DNA of 64,000 bases from Pseudoalteromonas aliena SW19 (GTDB taxonomy: Bacteria; Pseudomonadota; Gammaproteobacteria; Enterobacterales; Alteromonadaceae). This document shows, piece by piece, positions 56,453 to 64,000 of the stretch (its first letter is position 1; the number at the start of each line of letters is the position of its first letter). The stretch is from the NCBI RefSeq assembly GCF_014905615.1, contig NZ_AQGU01000026.1, positions 372,001 through 436,000 of the forward strand, given 5' to 3'. The position numbers were made by a program, and so were the translations under genes. The notes beneath the pieces are model-generated. The model was not told the origin of the DNA. It searched no databases and was given only the letters and a program-made list of their open reading frames with translations.

Positions 56453-57646
56453 TTAAATAACGCCCATTTCTTTACCGATACGGGTAAATGCATCAATCGC
56501 AATATCAAGTTGTTCAATGCTATGCGCCGCTGAGATTTGTGTACGAATACGAGCCTGCCCTTTTGGTACTACTGGGAATGAAAAACCGGTTACATAAATG
56601 CCTTCAGCAAGTAGCTTATCAGCCATTAACGAGGCTACTTTGGCATCTCCTAGCATGACTGGGATAATTGCATGGTCTTTACCTGCACACGTAAAACCAG
56701 CAGCTTCCATTTGCTCACGGAAATATTTAGCATTTGACCAAAGTTTAGCGCGCAGCTCGCCGCCATTTTCAAGCATTTCAAGTACTTTAATTGATGCAGT
56801 AACAATTGAAGGCGCTAATGAATTTGAGAACAAGTATGGGCGTGAACGCTGACGTAACCATTCAACAATTTCTTTTTTACCTGATGTATAGCCGCCTGAT
56901 GCGCCACCTAGCGCTTTACCTAAAGTGCCGGTAATAATATCTACACGATCTAATACATTACAGTACTCAGGTGTACCTTTACCGTTTTCGCCAACAAAAC
57001 CAACAGCGTGAGAGTCATCTACCATTACAAGTGCATCGTATTTATCGGCTAAGTCGCACACTGCTTCTAAATTACAGATAACGCCGTCCATAGAAAACAC
57101 GCCATCGGTAGCAATTAATTTTGTTTTAGCACCGGCTTCATCTGCTGCAATTAATTGCTTTTCAAGATCAGCCATGTCGTTATTTGCATAACGAAAACGC
57201 TTAGCTTTACATAAACGTACACCATCGATAATTGATGCATGGTTTAATGAATCAGAGATAATGGCATCTTCTGCGCCTAAAATGGTTTCAAATAAACCTG
57301 TATTTGCGTCAAAACATGAAGAATATAAAATAGTATCTTCTGTTTCTAAAAACTCACTGATTTTTTGCTCTAGTGTTTTATGAATATCTTGCGTGCCACA
57401 AATAAAACGAACAGACGCCACACCAAAACCATGATTATTTAAACCGTTTTGCGCAGCTTCAATTAGCTCTGGGCTATTAGCTAAACCTAAGTAGTTATTA
57501 GCACAAAAGTTGATTACTTTACCTGATGCAACTTCGATTTGAGCTTGCTGCTGGGACTTAATAATACGTTCGCTTTTATACAAACCTTCGGTTTTTACGT
57601 CTTCAATTTGCTGTTGTAACTGGCTAAAAAAAGCAGATGCTCTCAT
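56453..57646 (-). CDS. kbl: Glycine C-acetyltransferase (2-amino-3-ketobutyrate CoA ligase)
   Basis: 397 residues. [38 protein letters not shown] and the PLP lysine in [20 protein letters not shown] are the alpha-oxoamine synthase motifs, with the length of Kbl. With Tdh it degrades threonine to glycine and acetyl-CoA. kbl-tdh is a well-known operon. Confidence 0.98.
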   Translation of the reverse strand: MRASAFFSQLQQQIEDVKTEGLYKSERIIKSQQQAQIEVASGKVINFCANNYLGLANSPELIEAAQNGLNNHGFGVASVRFICGTQDIHKTLEQKISEFLETEDTILYSSCFDANTGLFETILGAEDAIISDSLNHASIIDGVRLCKAKRFRYANNDMADLEKQLIAADEAGAKTKLIATDGVFSMDGVICNLEAVCDLADKYDALVMVDDSHAVGFVGENGKGTPEYCNVLDRVDIITGTLGKALGGASGGYTSGKKEIVEWLRQRSRPYLFSNSLAPSIVTASIKVLEMLENGGELRAKLWSNAKYFREQMEAAGFTCAGKDHAIIPVMLGDAKVASLMADKLLAEGIYVTGFSFPVVPKGQARIRTQISAAHSIEQLDIAIDAFTRIGKEMGVI

Positions 57647-57805
57647 CTAGGTTCTCCATCTATTTGAACGGGTAAACAACCGCACTTACGCGGCTGTTTA
57701 TTATGCGGGGTATTGTAAAAGTTTAATGGGTAAAATGCACGGTTTGCAGTTCGTCGCAAACGCTATAAATTGGAAGGAATTCCTGCCAGTTTACAGGCTG
57801 TTTAT

Positions 57806-58369
57806 TTATGTGTTTAAAAGTGCAGATAAACTACTTATAGAATCGATAATTAAATCAGCTTCTTGCTTGGCGTTCTCGTCAAAGCTTTGACCCGAACGCA
57901 CTAAAACACGAGTCGTAATGCCCGCTTTTTTCGCAGCCTGCATATCACTGAGTTTATCGCCCACCATAATACTGCAAGCAGGATCAATGTGATGATCTTC
58001 TATACCTTGCAATAACATACCTGGCGCAGGCTTTCTGCAACTGCACTCTTTCAAATACTCAGGGTGCGCTTTTTTAGGGTGATGCGGGCAAAAATACACA
58101 TCGGTAACTTCAATGCTGTGGGCACTAAATTGATCTTTCATCCATTGTGTTAGTGCTAAAAAATCAGCTTCGCTGTAATAACCTCGTCCGATTCCAGATT
58201 GATTAGTGACGATTATGATTTTATAGCCTGCATCATAAAATGTTTTACAAGTGCTAAAAACACCGTCAATAAATTCAAATTTATCGCTTTGATACACATA
58301 ACCATGATCAACATTTACCACGCCATCGCGGTCTAAAAAAAGCGCTTTATTTTTTTGTTGCTTATTCAT
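57806..58369 (-). CDS. gmhB: D-glycero-beta-D-manno-heptose 1,7-bisphosphate 7-phosphatase
   Basis: 187 residues. HAD motif I is LFLDRDGVVNVDHGYVYQSD, motif II in IIIVTNQSGIGRGYYSE, the zinc loop CPHHPKKAHPEYLKECSCRK and motif IV MVGDKLSDMQAAKKAGI. It prepares ADP-heptose precursors for the LPS core. It overlaps the heptosyltransferase gene by one base (TAATG), which fits the role. Confidence 0.95.
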   Translation of the reverse strand: MNKQQKNKALFLDRDGVVNVDHGYVYQSDKFEFIDGVFSTCKTFYDAGYKIIIVTNQSGIGRGYYSEADFLALTQWMKDQFSAHSIEVTDVYFCPHHPKKAHPEYLKECSCRKPAPGMLLQGIEDHHIDPACSIMVGDKLSDMQAAKKAGITTRVLVRSGQSFDENAKQEADLIIDSISSLSALLNT

Positions 58370-59427
58370 TACAAAGACTCTTTTTGTGCAACATGGTCAA
58401 ACATCGCTTTTACATCATCAACCGTAATTTGGCTCATTAAATCATCGCCTTTAACGCGCGTCCCCCACGAGACTTGTTTTGCCGTTTTACCTGTTTGCTT
58501 AAGCAAGTTTTGATGATAAACCTCTACCACGTAGTCTTGATATAAGTAAGGACCTGTGCGTGCTGGATTTGAATGTGCATACAAACCTATAACGGGCGTA
58601 CCAACTGTCACCGCCATATGCGCAGGGCCAGTATCGGGCGCAAGCACTAAGCTGCCACGCTTTAACACGCACAACAACTCTTTGAGTTTTGTTTTACCCA
58701 CCAAGTTTAAAATCGGCGTGTTGCTGTGCTCAATAATGCTATTTGCTAGGTTAATTTCAAGCTCTGTTGGACCACCCGTCAATACCACCTTAAAGCCTTG
58801 CTCGCTTGCATAATCAGCCAATGTGGCATAACGATCAGCGAGCCAATTACGCTGTGCTTTACTTGCTGCTGGCGATATTACTAATAGTTTATTAGTTAGG
58901 TACTCTGGTGTTAGTAACTCATCTGCAACCGCTTGGTCTTGCTCGGTATAGGGCATGTTCCAGCTCGGCTTATAATCAGCTACACCAATGACTTTAGCAA
59001 AACCTTTAAAACCTTCAAGCACATGCGCTTGGGCTTGTGGCTCTATTCGTTTATTAATAAATAAGCTGTGTAATTCTTTTGAACGCGCCCAATCAAACCC
59101 TATTTTTACTTTTGCCGGAATACAACGCGCTACAAACCCAGCCCTTAGTGCTACTTGCATGTTAAGTAGCACATCAAATTTTTGACCTTTAAAGCGTTGT
59201 TTTAAGCTTTTAAGTGCAGCTTTGCCTTGCTTTTTATCAAACACAACCAGCTCAACGCCCGGTAAGTCAGCAAGTAACATGGCTTCTACTTTGCCAATAA
59301 TCCAGGTGATTTTTGCATTAGGATGTGCTTTTTGAATAGCTTGTACTGCACTCACACCATGACATACGTCACCAATGGCTGAGAGTCTTAATATACAAAT
59401 AGATGAATAATTAGGAGCTTGAGTCAC
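58369..59427 (-). CDS. Glycosyltransferase family 9 (heptosyltransferase)
   Basis: 352 residues. ICILRLSAIGDVCHGVSAVQ begins the donor-binding fold; ITWIIGKVEAMLLADLPGVE and LLNMQVALRAGFVARCIPAK follow; the C-terminal LVLAPDTGPAHMAVTVGTPVIGLYAHSNP (in parts) is the GT9 signature. It adds heptose to the LPS inner core; WaaC, WaaF or WaaQ role is not decided. Directly followed by gmhB. Confidence 0.92.
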   Translation of the reverse strand: MTQAPNYSSICILRLSAIGDVCHGVSAVQAIQKAHPNAKITWIIGKVEAMLLADLPGVELVVFDKKQGKAALKSLKQRFKGQKFDVLLNMQVALRAGFVARCIPAKVKIGFDWARSKELHSLFINKRIEPQAQAHVLEGFKGFAKVIGVADYKPSWNMPYTEQDQAVADELLTPEYLTNKLLVISPAASKAQRNWLADRYATLADYASEQGFKVVLTGGPTELEINLANSIIEHSNTPILNLVGKTKLKELLCVLKRGSLVLAPDTGPAHMAVTVGTPVIGLYAHSNPARTGPYLYQDYVVEVYHQNLLKQTGKTAKQVSWGTRVKGDDLMSQITVDDVKAMFDHVAQKESL

Positions 59428-59549
59428 ACATTCCCTTAGGTATTAAATACAAAAGCCGATCTTAAATTATAATCACGCTATTGCAAGCACTTATCCTGCG
59501 CTTTAAAACGCGCTAATATAGGCCCATTATTTAGCAATTACACAGAGCT

Positions 59550-60278
59550 ATGTTTAAACAACACGTGCAAGGCAATCACACTGTATTAAGCCACCCTAAA
59601 TACACAAGCCAAATTACTCTTGATTGGTTTGATGCCAATTTTTGGCAACAACAAAATAAAATTGTGGGTGCTAAAAAAGGCAGAGCAACAGCATGGTTTT
59701 TTAAACAAGACAAATTAACAGCCGTGCTGAGGCATTATTGGCGTGGTGGTTTAGTGGGTAAATTACTAAGCGATCAATATTTATATCCAGGGCTTGAACA
59801 AACCCGCGTGTATAAAGAGTTTAGCTTAATGAGTAAACTTATAGAGCTTGGTTTAAACGTGCCAATCCCTATTGCAGCTAAAGTAACCCGCAGCGGATTA
59901 ATTTATCGTGGTGATATTATTACCGAGGCTGTTACAGGCGCTAAAAGCGTACTCGATATATTAATTAAACGCTCATTGACTCAAGATGAGTTAGAGCGCA
60001 TTGCGAAAACAATCGCGCTATTTCATGCAAAAGGTGTGTACCACGCCGATTTAAACATTAATAACATTTTATTTAATGACATTGGTGATGTGTATATTAT
60101 CGACTTTGATAGAGGTGAAATAAAAAAACCTAATGCACAGTGGCAACAAAGTAATATAACGCGCCTTGAACGTTCATTTTTAAAAGAACAAGGCCGAAAT
60201 AATACATTTAATTGGCAAGCAAGTGACTTTCAAACTCTACACAGCAACTACCTTAAAGCTTTATCAGGCGCTAGTTAA
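59550..60278 (+). CDS. kdkA: 3-deoxy-D-manno-octulosonic acid (Kdo) kinase
   Basis: 242 residues, a small kinase fold. ATAWFFKQDKLTAVLRHYWRGG, LSDQYLYPGLEQTRVYKEFSLM and the catalytic loop GVYHADLNINNILFND with IIDFDRGEIK fit the KdkA family. It phosphorylates Kdo at position 4 in the LPS of species with a single Kdo. It is divergent from the heptosyltransferase gene and its last codons overlap the convergent glycosyltransferase by 8 bp inside a palindrome. Confidence 0.95.
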   Translation: MFKQHVQGNHTVLSHPKYTSQITLDWFDANFWQQQNKIVGAKKGRATAWFFKQDKLTAVLRHYWRGGLVGKLLSDQYLYPGLEQTRVYKEFSLMSKLIELGLNVPIPIAAKVTRSGLIYRGDIITEAVTGAKSVLDILIKRSLTQDELERIAKTIALFHAKGVYHADLNINNILFNDIGDVYIIDFDRGEIKKPNAQWQQSNITRLERSFLKEQGRNNTFNWQASDFQTLHSNYLKALSGAS

Positions 60279-60285
60279 CTAGCGC
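60268..60285. repeat. 18-bp perfect palindrome containing both stop codons
   Basis: GCGCTAGTTAACTAGCGC. It holds the TAA of kdkA and the TAG of the opposite glycosyltransferase gene. There is no T tail; the symmetry may act as a small bidirectional hairpin. Confidence 0.75.
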
Positions 60286-61356
60286 TAAATACTGCAGAGC
60301 AACCTGCTCTGCCTGTACTTGTTTTAAAATTTCTGCGTTTTTTACATTAGGTTTGTCAGCTAATACCTGCTTAACAGCATCGGCTAATGCCTCACTTTGT
60401 CCAGCGGGTACTAAATATTTACTTAGCTCGCCTGTTAATATTTCGTTTGGCCCAAATGTACAATTAGTGCTAACTACCGGAGCACCCACCGCTAAAGCCT
60501 CAATTAATACCGTTGGGAGTCCTTCAAAATCAGAACTCAACACTAAAGCTTTGGCATGCTTAATCCAGTTGTACGGGTTTTGTTGAAACCCTGGCACTAC
60601 TAACTGCTTTTCTATGCCGTACGCCTGTGCAAGCTTTATCGCTTTTGCAGGTTTATTACATAAAAGTACTAACTTGTATTTTTTATCAAGCTTTGCAAAT
60701 GCTGCAAATAATATATCGTGGCGTTTTTGTTTGGCGAGTCTTCCTACATGAATTAAGTAGGGCTCATTTGGGATATTGTTATTTTGCTCGTTCGCTTGCT
60801 GATTTATTTTTTCAAAATCAAACGGGTTATAAATAGTCGTAATTGCACTTGGGCGAATTAAATCCCCTTGTGTTATTTCTTTTTCAACCCCCTTTGATAC
60901 GCAAATCAGTGATTTACCATTTAAATTTTGTTTACTTTTTTTAAGGTATAAGTAAGAAAATGGACCTAACTTTTTTTGACGAGCAAGTTCAGCATTAACG
61001 GAGTTATGAATAACAAAATGAACATTTTTGATATTACTGCGTGCGAGTAAGTTATTACTTCTATCAAGGTTAGAAAGAACTAAATCAATACTGCCAATCT
61101 CGCTCTGTTTTTTTTCAAACCACGCTTCGAGTTTCAAAACACTGTTTTTACGCTGCCAAAATCTATCAACTTTAGATGCTCTATCTGAAAGTAAACTTTC
61201 AACATTTACCATGTCTGGAATATCGTATTCAACACTGCTAGCAAGAGATAAAATAGTGACATTATGCTGTAGTTTTACCAATTCCTCGGCAAGCGTAAGC
61301 ATCACTTTTTCAGCGCCACCGCCAACCAATGAATCAATAACAATTACAACGTTCAT
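60271..61356 (-). CDS. Glycosyltransferase family 4 (GT-B fold)
   Basis: 361 residues. VVIVIDSLVGGGAEKVMLTL, LIHVGRLAKQKRHDILFAAF, LVLSSDFEGLPTVLIEALAV and GAPVVSTNCTFGPNEIL are the GT4 acceptor and donor motifs. It adds a sugar to a surface glycan, probably LPS core or capsule. It overlaps the next glycosyltransferase by four bases, so the two work on the same polymer. Confidence 0.92.
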   Translation of the reverse strand: MNVVIVIDSLVGGGAEKVMLTLAEELVKLQHNVTILSLASSVEYDIPDMVNVESLLSDRASKVDRFWQRKNSVLKLEAWFEKKQSEIGSIDLVLSNLDRSNNLLARSNIKNVHFVIHNSVNAELARQKKLGPFSYLYLKKSKQNLNGKSLICVSKGVEKEITQGDLIRPSAITTIYNPFDFEKINQQANEQNNNIPNEPYLIHVGRLAKQKRHDILFAAFAKLDKKYKLVLLCNKPAKAIKLAQAYGIEKQLVVPGFQQNPYNWIKHAKALVLSSDFEGLPTVLIEALAVGAPVVSTNCTFGPNEILTGELSKYLVPAGQSEALADAVKQVLADKPNVKNAEILKQVQAEQVALQYLALVN

Positions 61357-62426
61357 GAATGTTCTCCTATGAGCATATTTTTTACACCTTCAGTAATAAC
61401 ATCATAGCTGTGTATATTTTCAAGCTGAGCATATTTATTAACAAGCCCATTATAAAAAGACGTCTCAATAATATGCTCGACTTTAGCCGATATATCATCA
61501 GTATCAAAATTCGCTTTTAGCACAACGCCTGTACCAACGCAGTGCGCTAAACGTGCTGCTTGGTCTTTAGATATAGCGCATGCAGCAACAGGAGTTTGAA
61601 CTGCAATAGCTTGCAGTAAAGTATCGCCACCACTAAGCAGCGCGACTTTAGCTTGGCTCATTAGCGCCAAAAAATCAGTATTTTGTAAGCTTGATAAGCA
61701 AATAAGTTCATTAGAGTTTGGGATAACGCCAGGATAATTTGGACCAAAAACCACAACACCTGTTAACCCTGTACGTTTAGTAATTTTAAGAGCAGCATTA
61801 AAATAAACATCCGCACAATTTAAGTTATTTACACTGTGCCCACCGGAGCCCGCATTAACAATAAAGTAGCTATTTGGCTCTAAATGATATCGATTCAACA
61901 CATCCCGTTTTTGCTCACTAGATGCAAAAGCAACAAAAGGACCTACATTATTTGGGTATGCCAGAGAAAACATTGCTAACTTGGTGCTTTCAGCCCAAGT
62001 TAGTGGCTCTATGCAATAATCGGGCTGCACAACCCAATGTACATCAATTAAATTAACTCGATTAAGCTTTAAGCCTTTTGCTCTTTTTTTAGCATGCTGG
62101 GAAATAAAAACGACTTTAGCCCCTACTTTTTTAGCTGCTTTCATATGCCCTGCGCGTCCCGCACAATCAAAAACCACAACATCAGGTCTAAATTGCTCTA
62201 TAAATTCGCAAACATAATCAAGTTCTTTAGTGGCTGAATGTTCAAGTAATGTGGTTTCAAAAGGGCAATTTTTTGCATACGCCGTATGCTTATTTAATAT
62301 GAAGTGGATATCAATAGAGTTCGCAAATTCGATTTGTAAACTTTGCGCCAATAGCAACGAACGCATATATTCACCAATGCCTTGTGGTGATGATACCGGA
62401 ATAAATAAAAGTCGTTTGTTGCTCAT
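61353..62426 (-). CDS. MurG/GT28-like glycosyltransferase
   Basis: 357 residues. LLFIPVSSPQGIGEYMRSLL, FDCAGRAGHMKAAKKVGAKVV and the C-terminal FIVNAGSGGHSVNNLNCADV, AKVALLSGGDTLLQAIAVQTPV resemble the MurG/GT28 fold. The overall sequence is far from MurG, and it lies with surface glycan genes, so it likely glycosylates an LPS or capsule intermediate. Specificity unknown. Confidence 0.8.
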   Translation of the reverse strand: MSNKRLLFIPVSSPQGIGEYMRSLLLAQSLQIEFANSIDIHFILNKHTAYAKNCPFETTLLEHSATKELDYVCEFIEQFRPDVVVFDCAGRAGHMKAAKKVGAKVVFISQHAKKRAKGLKLNRVNLIDVHWVVQPDYCIEPLTWAESTKLAMFSLAYPNNVGPFVAFASSEQKRDVLNRYHLEPNSYFIVNAGSGGHSVNNLNCADVYFNAALKITKRTGLTGVVVFGPNYPGVIPNSNELICLSSLQNTDFLALMSQAKVALLSGGDTLLQAIAVQTPVAACAISKDQAARLAHCVGTGVVLKANFDTDDISAKVEHIIETSFYNGLVNKYAQLENIHSYDVITEGVKNMLIGEHS

Positions 62427-62595
62427 TACATTCCTTATTTCCTATTTTGCATCCAGTATATCAATCGCATACTTATTACGATAGATAGCTTACATTTTTA
62501 TACAAAAAATTAACCCTCTTTATTTTATTATTTGCTGCAATAGCTAGCTTAGGTTGATAAACTTGGCGGCAATTTCAATCATAAGGATCTGAACT

Positions 62596-64000
62596 TTGCG
62601 AAACAGAATTTTTCTTCTTTCTACTCTCTTTTGTGCAATAAGCGTATCAGTTAATGCTGAACCATGGGTAAAACCAGATGATTATGGCTTAAGAGCTGAT
62701 ATTCAACAATTAGCTGATGCTGGTGTTATTTTAGCCCCTGTAACCACTTACCCGCTGATGTGGAAGAGCTTTATAAATGATGTTGACAGCACGCCACTTG
62801 AGCAATTAACGCCAAGCTTGCAAGATGCGTTACTGCGCGTAAAGCATCGCTATAAATCAGAAAATAGTAGTTCGCATAACGTTCAACTTGCCGCTTTTGC
62901 AGCCACAGATTCTATTATTGCAACCAGTTTTGGTGCTACTAACACGCAAGAGTCTGAACTTTCAGCAGCTTACACTTATTTAGGCAATAACTTTGCAGCT
63001 AAAATCGCCGTTAACTCAAGAAGTGATGGAAAGAAGTGTTTAGCCAAAGACAAAAAAACAGATGATATTGTTACTAATGAACAAGCACTTATAGACTGTA
63101 AAGATACCTCGTTCGACGATAGTTATTTAGCGTATCGCTTAGGTAACTGGATTTTTAGAGCAGGTGCTGTTGAACAGTTTTGGGGACCTGGTGTTGATAA
63201 CAGTTTAATAATGTCTGGCAATGCCAAGCCACTCCCAGCAGTAAGCGTAACGCGAGAGCAAAGTACTGCCTTTGAAACCCCTTGGTTAAGTTGGATCGGC
63301 CAATGGGGCTTTACCGCCCAAATGGCAAAGCTTGAATCAACTCGTGTAATTCCTGATGCGTTACTTTGGAGTAGCCGTGTTAATTTTCGCCCACTCCAAC
63401 AGTTAGAAATTGCACTTAGCTGGTCAGCACAATGGGCTGGTGACGGTCAGCCAAGTTCAGCGGGTGATTTTATTGATGTTATCACCGGGCAAACGACGTG
63501 TGCTAATGGCAGTGAAAGCTGTGACAGCGCACTGGATTCAAAAATTGGCAACCAACTTGCCGGTGTCGACATTCGCTGGTCTGACACACTCTTTGAGCAA
63601 CCTTATGCATTATATGCGAGCACAATTGGTGAAGATGCAAGTTCGCAATTTAAACCTGCTGATAGAGCCTATTTATTTGGTGTACAAACAACACAGCGCA
63701 TATACGATCAAAATATATTGGTGAATGTTGAATACATAGATACGGGCGTATCTTGTAGTTCTGAGTCTTCCACTGAAAATTGCTATTACGAACACACTGA
63801 ATATAAATCAGGTTATCGCTACCATGGTCGCACTATTGGTTCAACCTATGATAACGATGCACAATCCGTTGTTTTAACTTTATTAGGCCAACTATCTAAT
63901 GGCGATGATTGGCAGGTTAAATTGCGCAATGTTGATTACAACAGTGATAATCGCGACCGTTACCCTAACAACCCTAACTTAGGTAATACAATTACCAAAA
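62596..64000 (+). CDS. wzi: Wzi-like capsule assembly outer-membrane protein (cut by window edge)
   Basis: At least 468 codons, open at the right edge. The start is a TTG at 62596 after AAGGATCTGAAC. The signal peptide ends near residue 22 (SVNA), then EPWVKPDDYGLRADIQQLAD and the later GNWIFRAGAVEQFWGPGVDNSLI fit the Wzi family, a beta-barrel lectin that anchors capsule or surface polysaccharide. Alternating polar and aromatic strands continue to the edge (NVEYIDTGVSCSSESSTENC). It is divergent from the glycosyltransferase genes with about 170 bp between. Confidence 0.85.
   Translation, partial: MRNRIFLLSTLFCAISVSVNAEPWVKPDDYGLRADIQQLADAGVILAPVTTYPLMWKSFINDVDSTPLEQLTPSLQDALLRVKHRYKSENSSSHNVQLAAFAATDSIIATSFGATNTQESELSAAYTYLGNNFAAKIAVNSRSDGKKCLAKDKKTDDIVTNEQALIDCKDTSFDDSYLAYRLGNWIFRAGAVEQFWGPGVDNSLIMSGNAKPLPAVSVTREQSTAFETPWLSWIGQWGFTAQMAKLESTRVIPDALLWSSRVNFRPLQQLEIALSWSAQWAGDGQPSSAGDFIDVITGQTTCANGSESCDSALDSKIGNQLAGVDIRWSDTLFEQPYALYASTIGEDASSQFKPADRAYLFGVQTTQRIYDQNILVNVEYIDTGVSCSSESSTENCYYEHTEYKSGYRYHGRTIGSTYDNDAQSVVLTLLGQLSNGDDWQVKLRNVDYNSDNRDRYPNNPNLGNTITK

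Noticed and set aside
63410..63724. 104-codon frame in the wzi region
   Set aside because: It is out of frame with the long Wzi-like reading frame that starts at 62596 and continues to the edge.
1..64000. CRISPR array, prophage, complete IS, tRNA or rRNA gene
   Set aside because: No regularly spaced direct repeats, phage structural genes, transposase frames, cloverleaf or rRNA sequence were seen.

Overview
This window is chromosomal DNA from a marine gammaproteobacterium, most likely a Pseudoalteromonas. The evidence is the AT-rich composition, the high identity of housekeeping genes to Alteromonadales families as I remember them, and the gene orders pncC-recA/mutS, ftsB-ispD-ispF-truD-surE-pcm-yqaA-nlpD-rpoS, ubiC-ubiA and kbl-tdh. 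The genus is an inference from gene content; no rRNA or tRNA gene is visible to test it.

Layout. 1-4.8 kb: 5' part of acs, a repeat-filled intergenic region, a DcaP-type porin and a TonB-dependent siderophore receptor with a likely Fur box. 5-9.2 kb: recA (LexA box), pncC, mutS. 9.3-16.3 kb: one long leftward operon from ftsB to rpoS that couples cell division, isoprenoid synthesis, tRNA modification, stationary-phase repair and the stress sigma factor. 16.4-19.3 kb: DUF2947 and DUF1653 proteins and a MoxR ATPase/VWA pair. 19.3-27.5 kb is the accessory part: a LysR/NTF2-like divergent pair, a wrecked RelE-type toxin/HTH antitoxin locus, a frameshifted small gene coupled to a GNAT acetyltransferase, a motif-poor Nramp-related transporter, hpf, ppnP, and a hydrolase-like gene followed by two tandem paralogues that resembles an effector/immunity locus. 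27.6-31 kb: tkt and metK, divergent around a MetJ-type box. 31.2-40.4 kb: LTA-synthase-like transferase, 5-FCL, rpiA, serA, panP and a membrane GGDEF/EAL protein. 40.4-49.5 kb: TrmB-like methyltransferase, ABC exporter, ubiX, mpl, then uppP-folK-folB, plsY, tsaD and a YjaG-like gene. 49.5-57.7 kb: DUF2721, LysR, a 2OG-Fe(II) oxygenase, ubiA/ubiC, FliL-like, glpG/glpE, tdh/kbl. 57.8-64 kb: LPS or capsule genes (gmhB, heptosyltransferase, kdkA, two glycosyltransferases, 5' part of a wzi-like gene).

The most unusual content is in repeats and damaged accessory genes. Two families of small inverted-repeat elements occur. Family A (about 160 bp, termini ATACCAATCTGC) has two full copies in opposite orientation 26 kb apart and one distant relative. 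Family B (termini CCTGAACTCTGG) has six recognisable copies, five of them starting at or within about 25 bp of a stop codon or overlapping one. One A copy sits inside a B copy. The window also has several perfect palindromes with no obvious terminator tail. I found no CRISPR array, no transposase gene, no prophage and no stable RNA gene. The best candidate for an undescribed system is the hydrolase-like/tandem-paralogue cluster at 24,988-27,217; its function is inference only.
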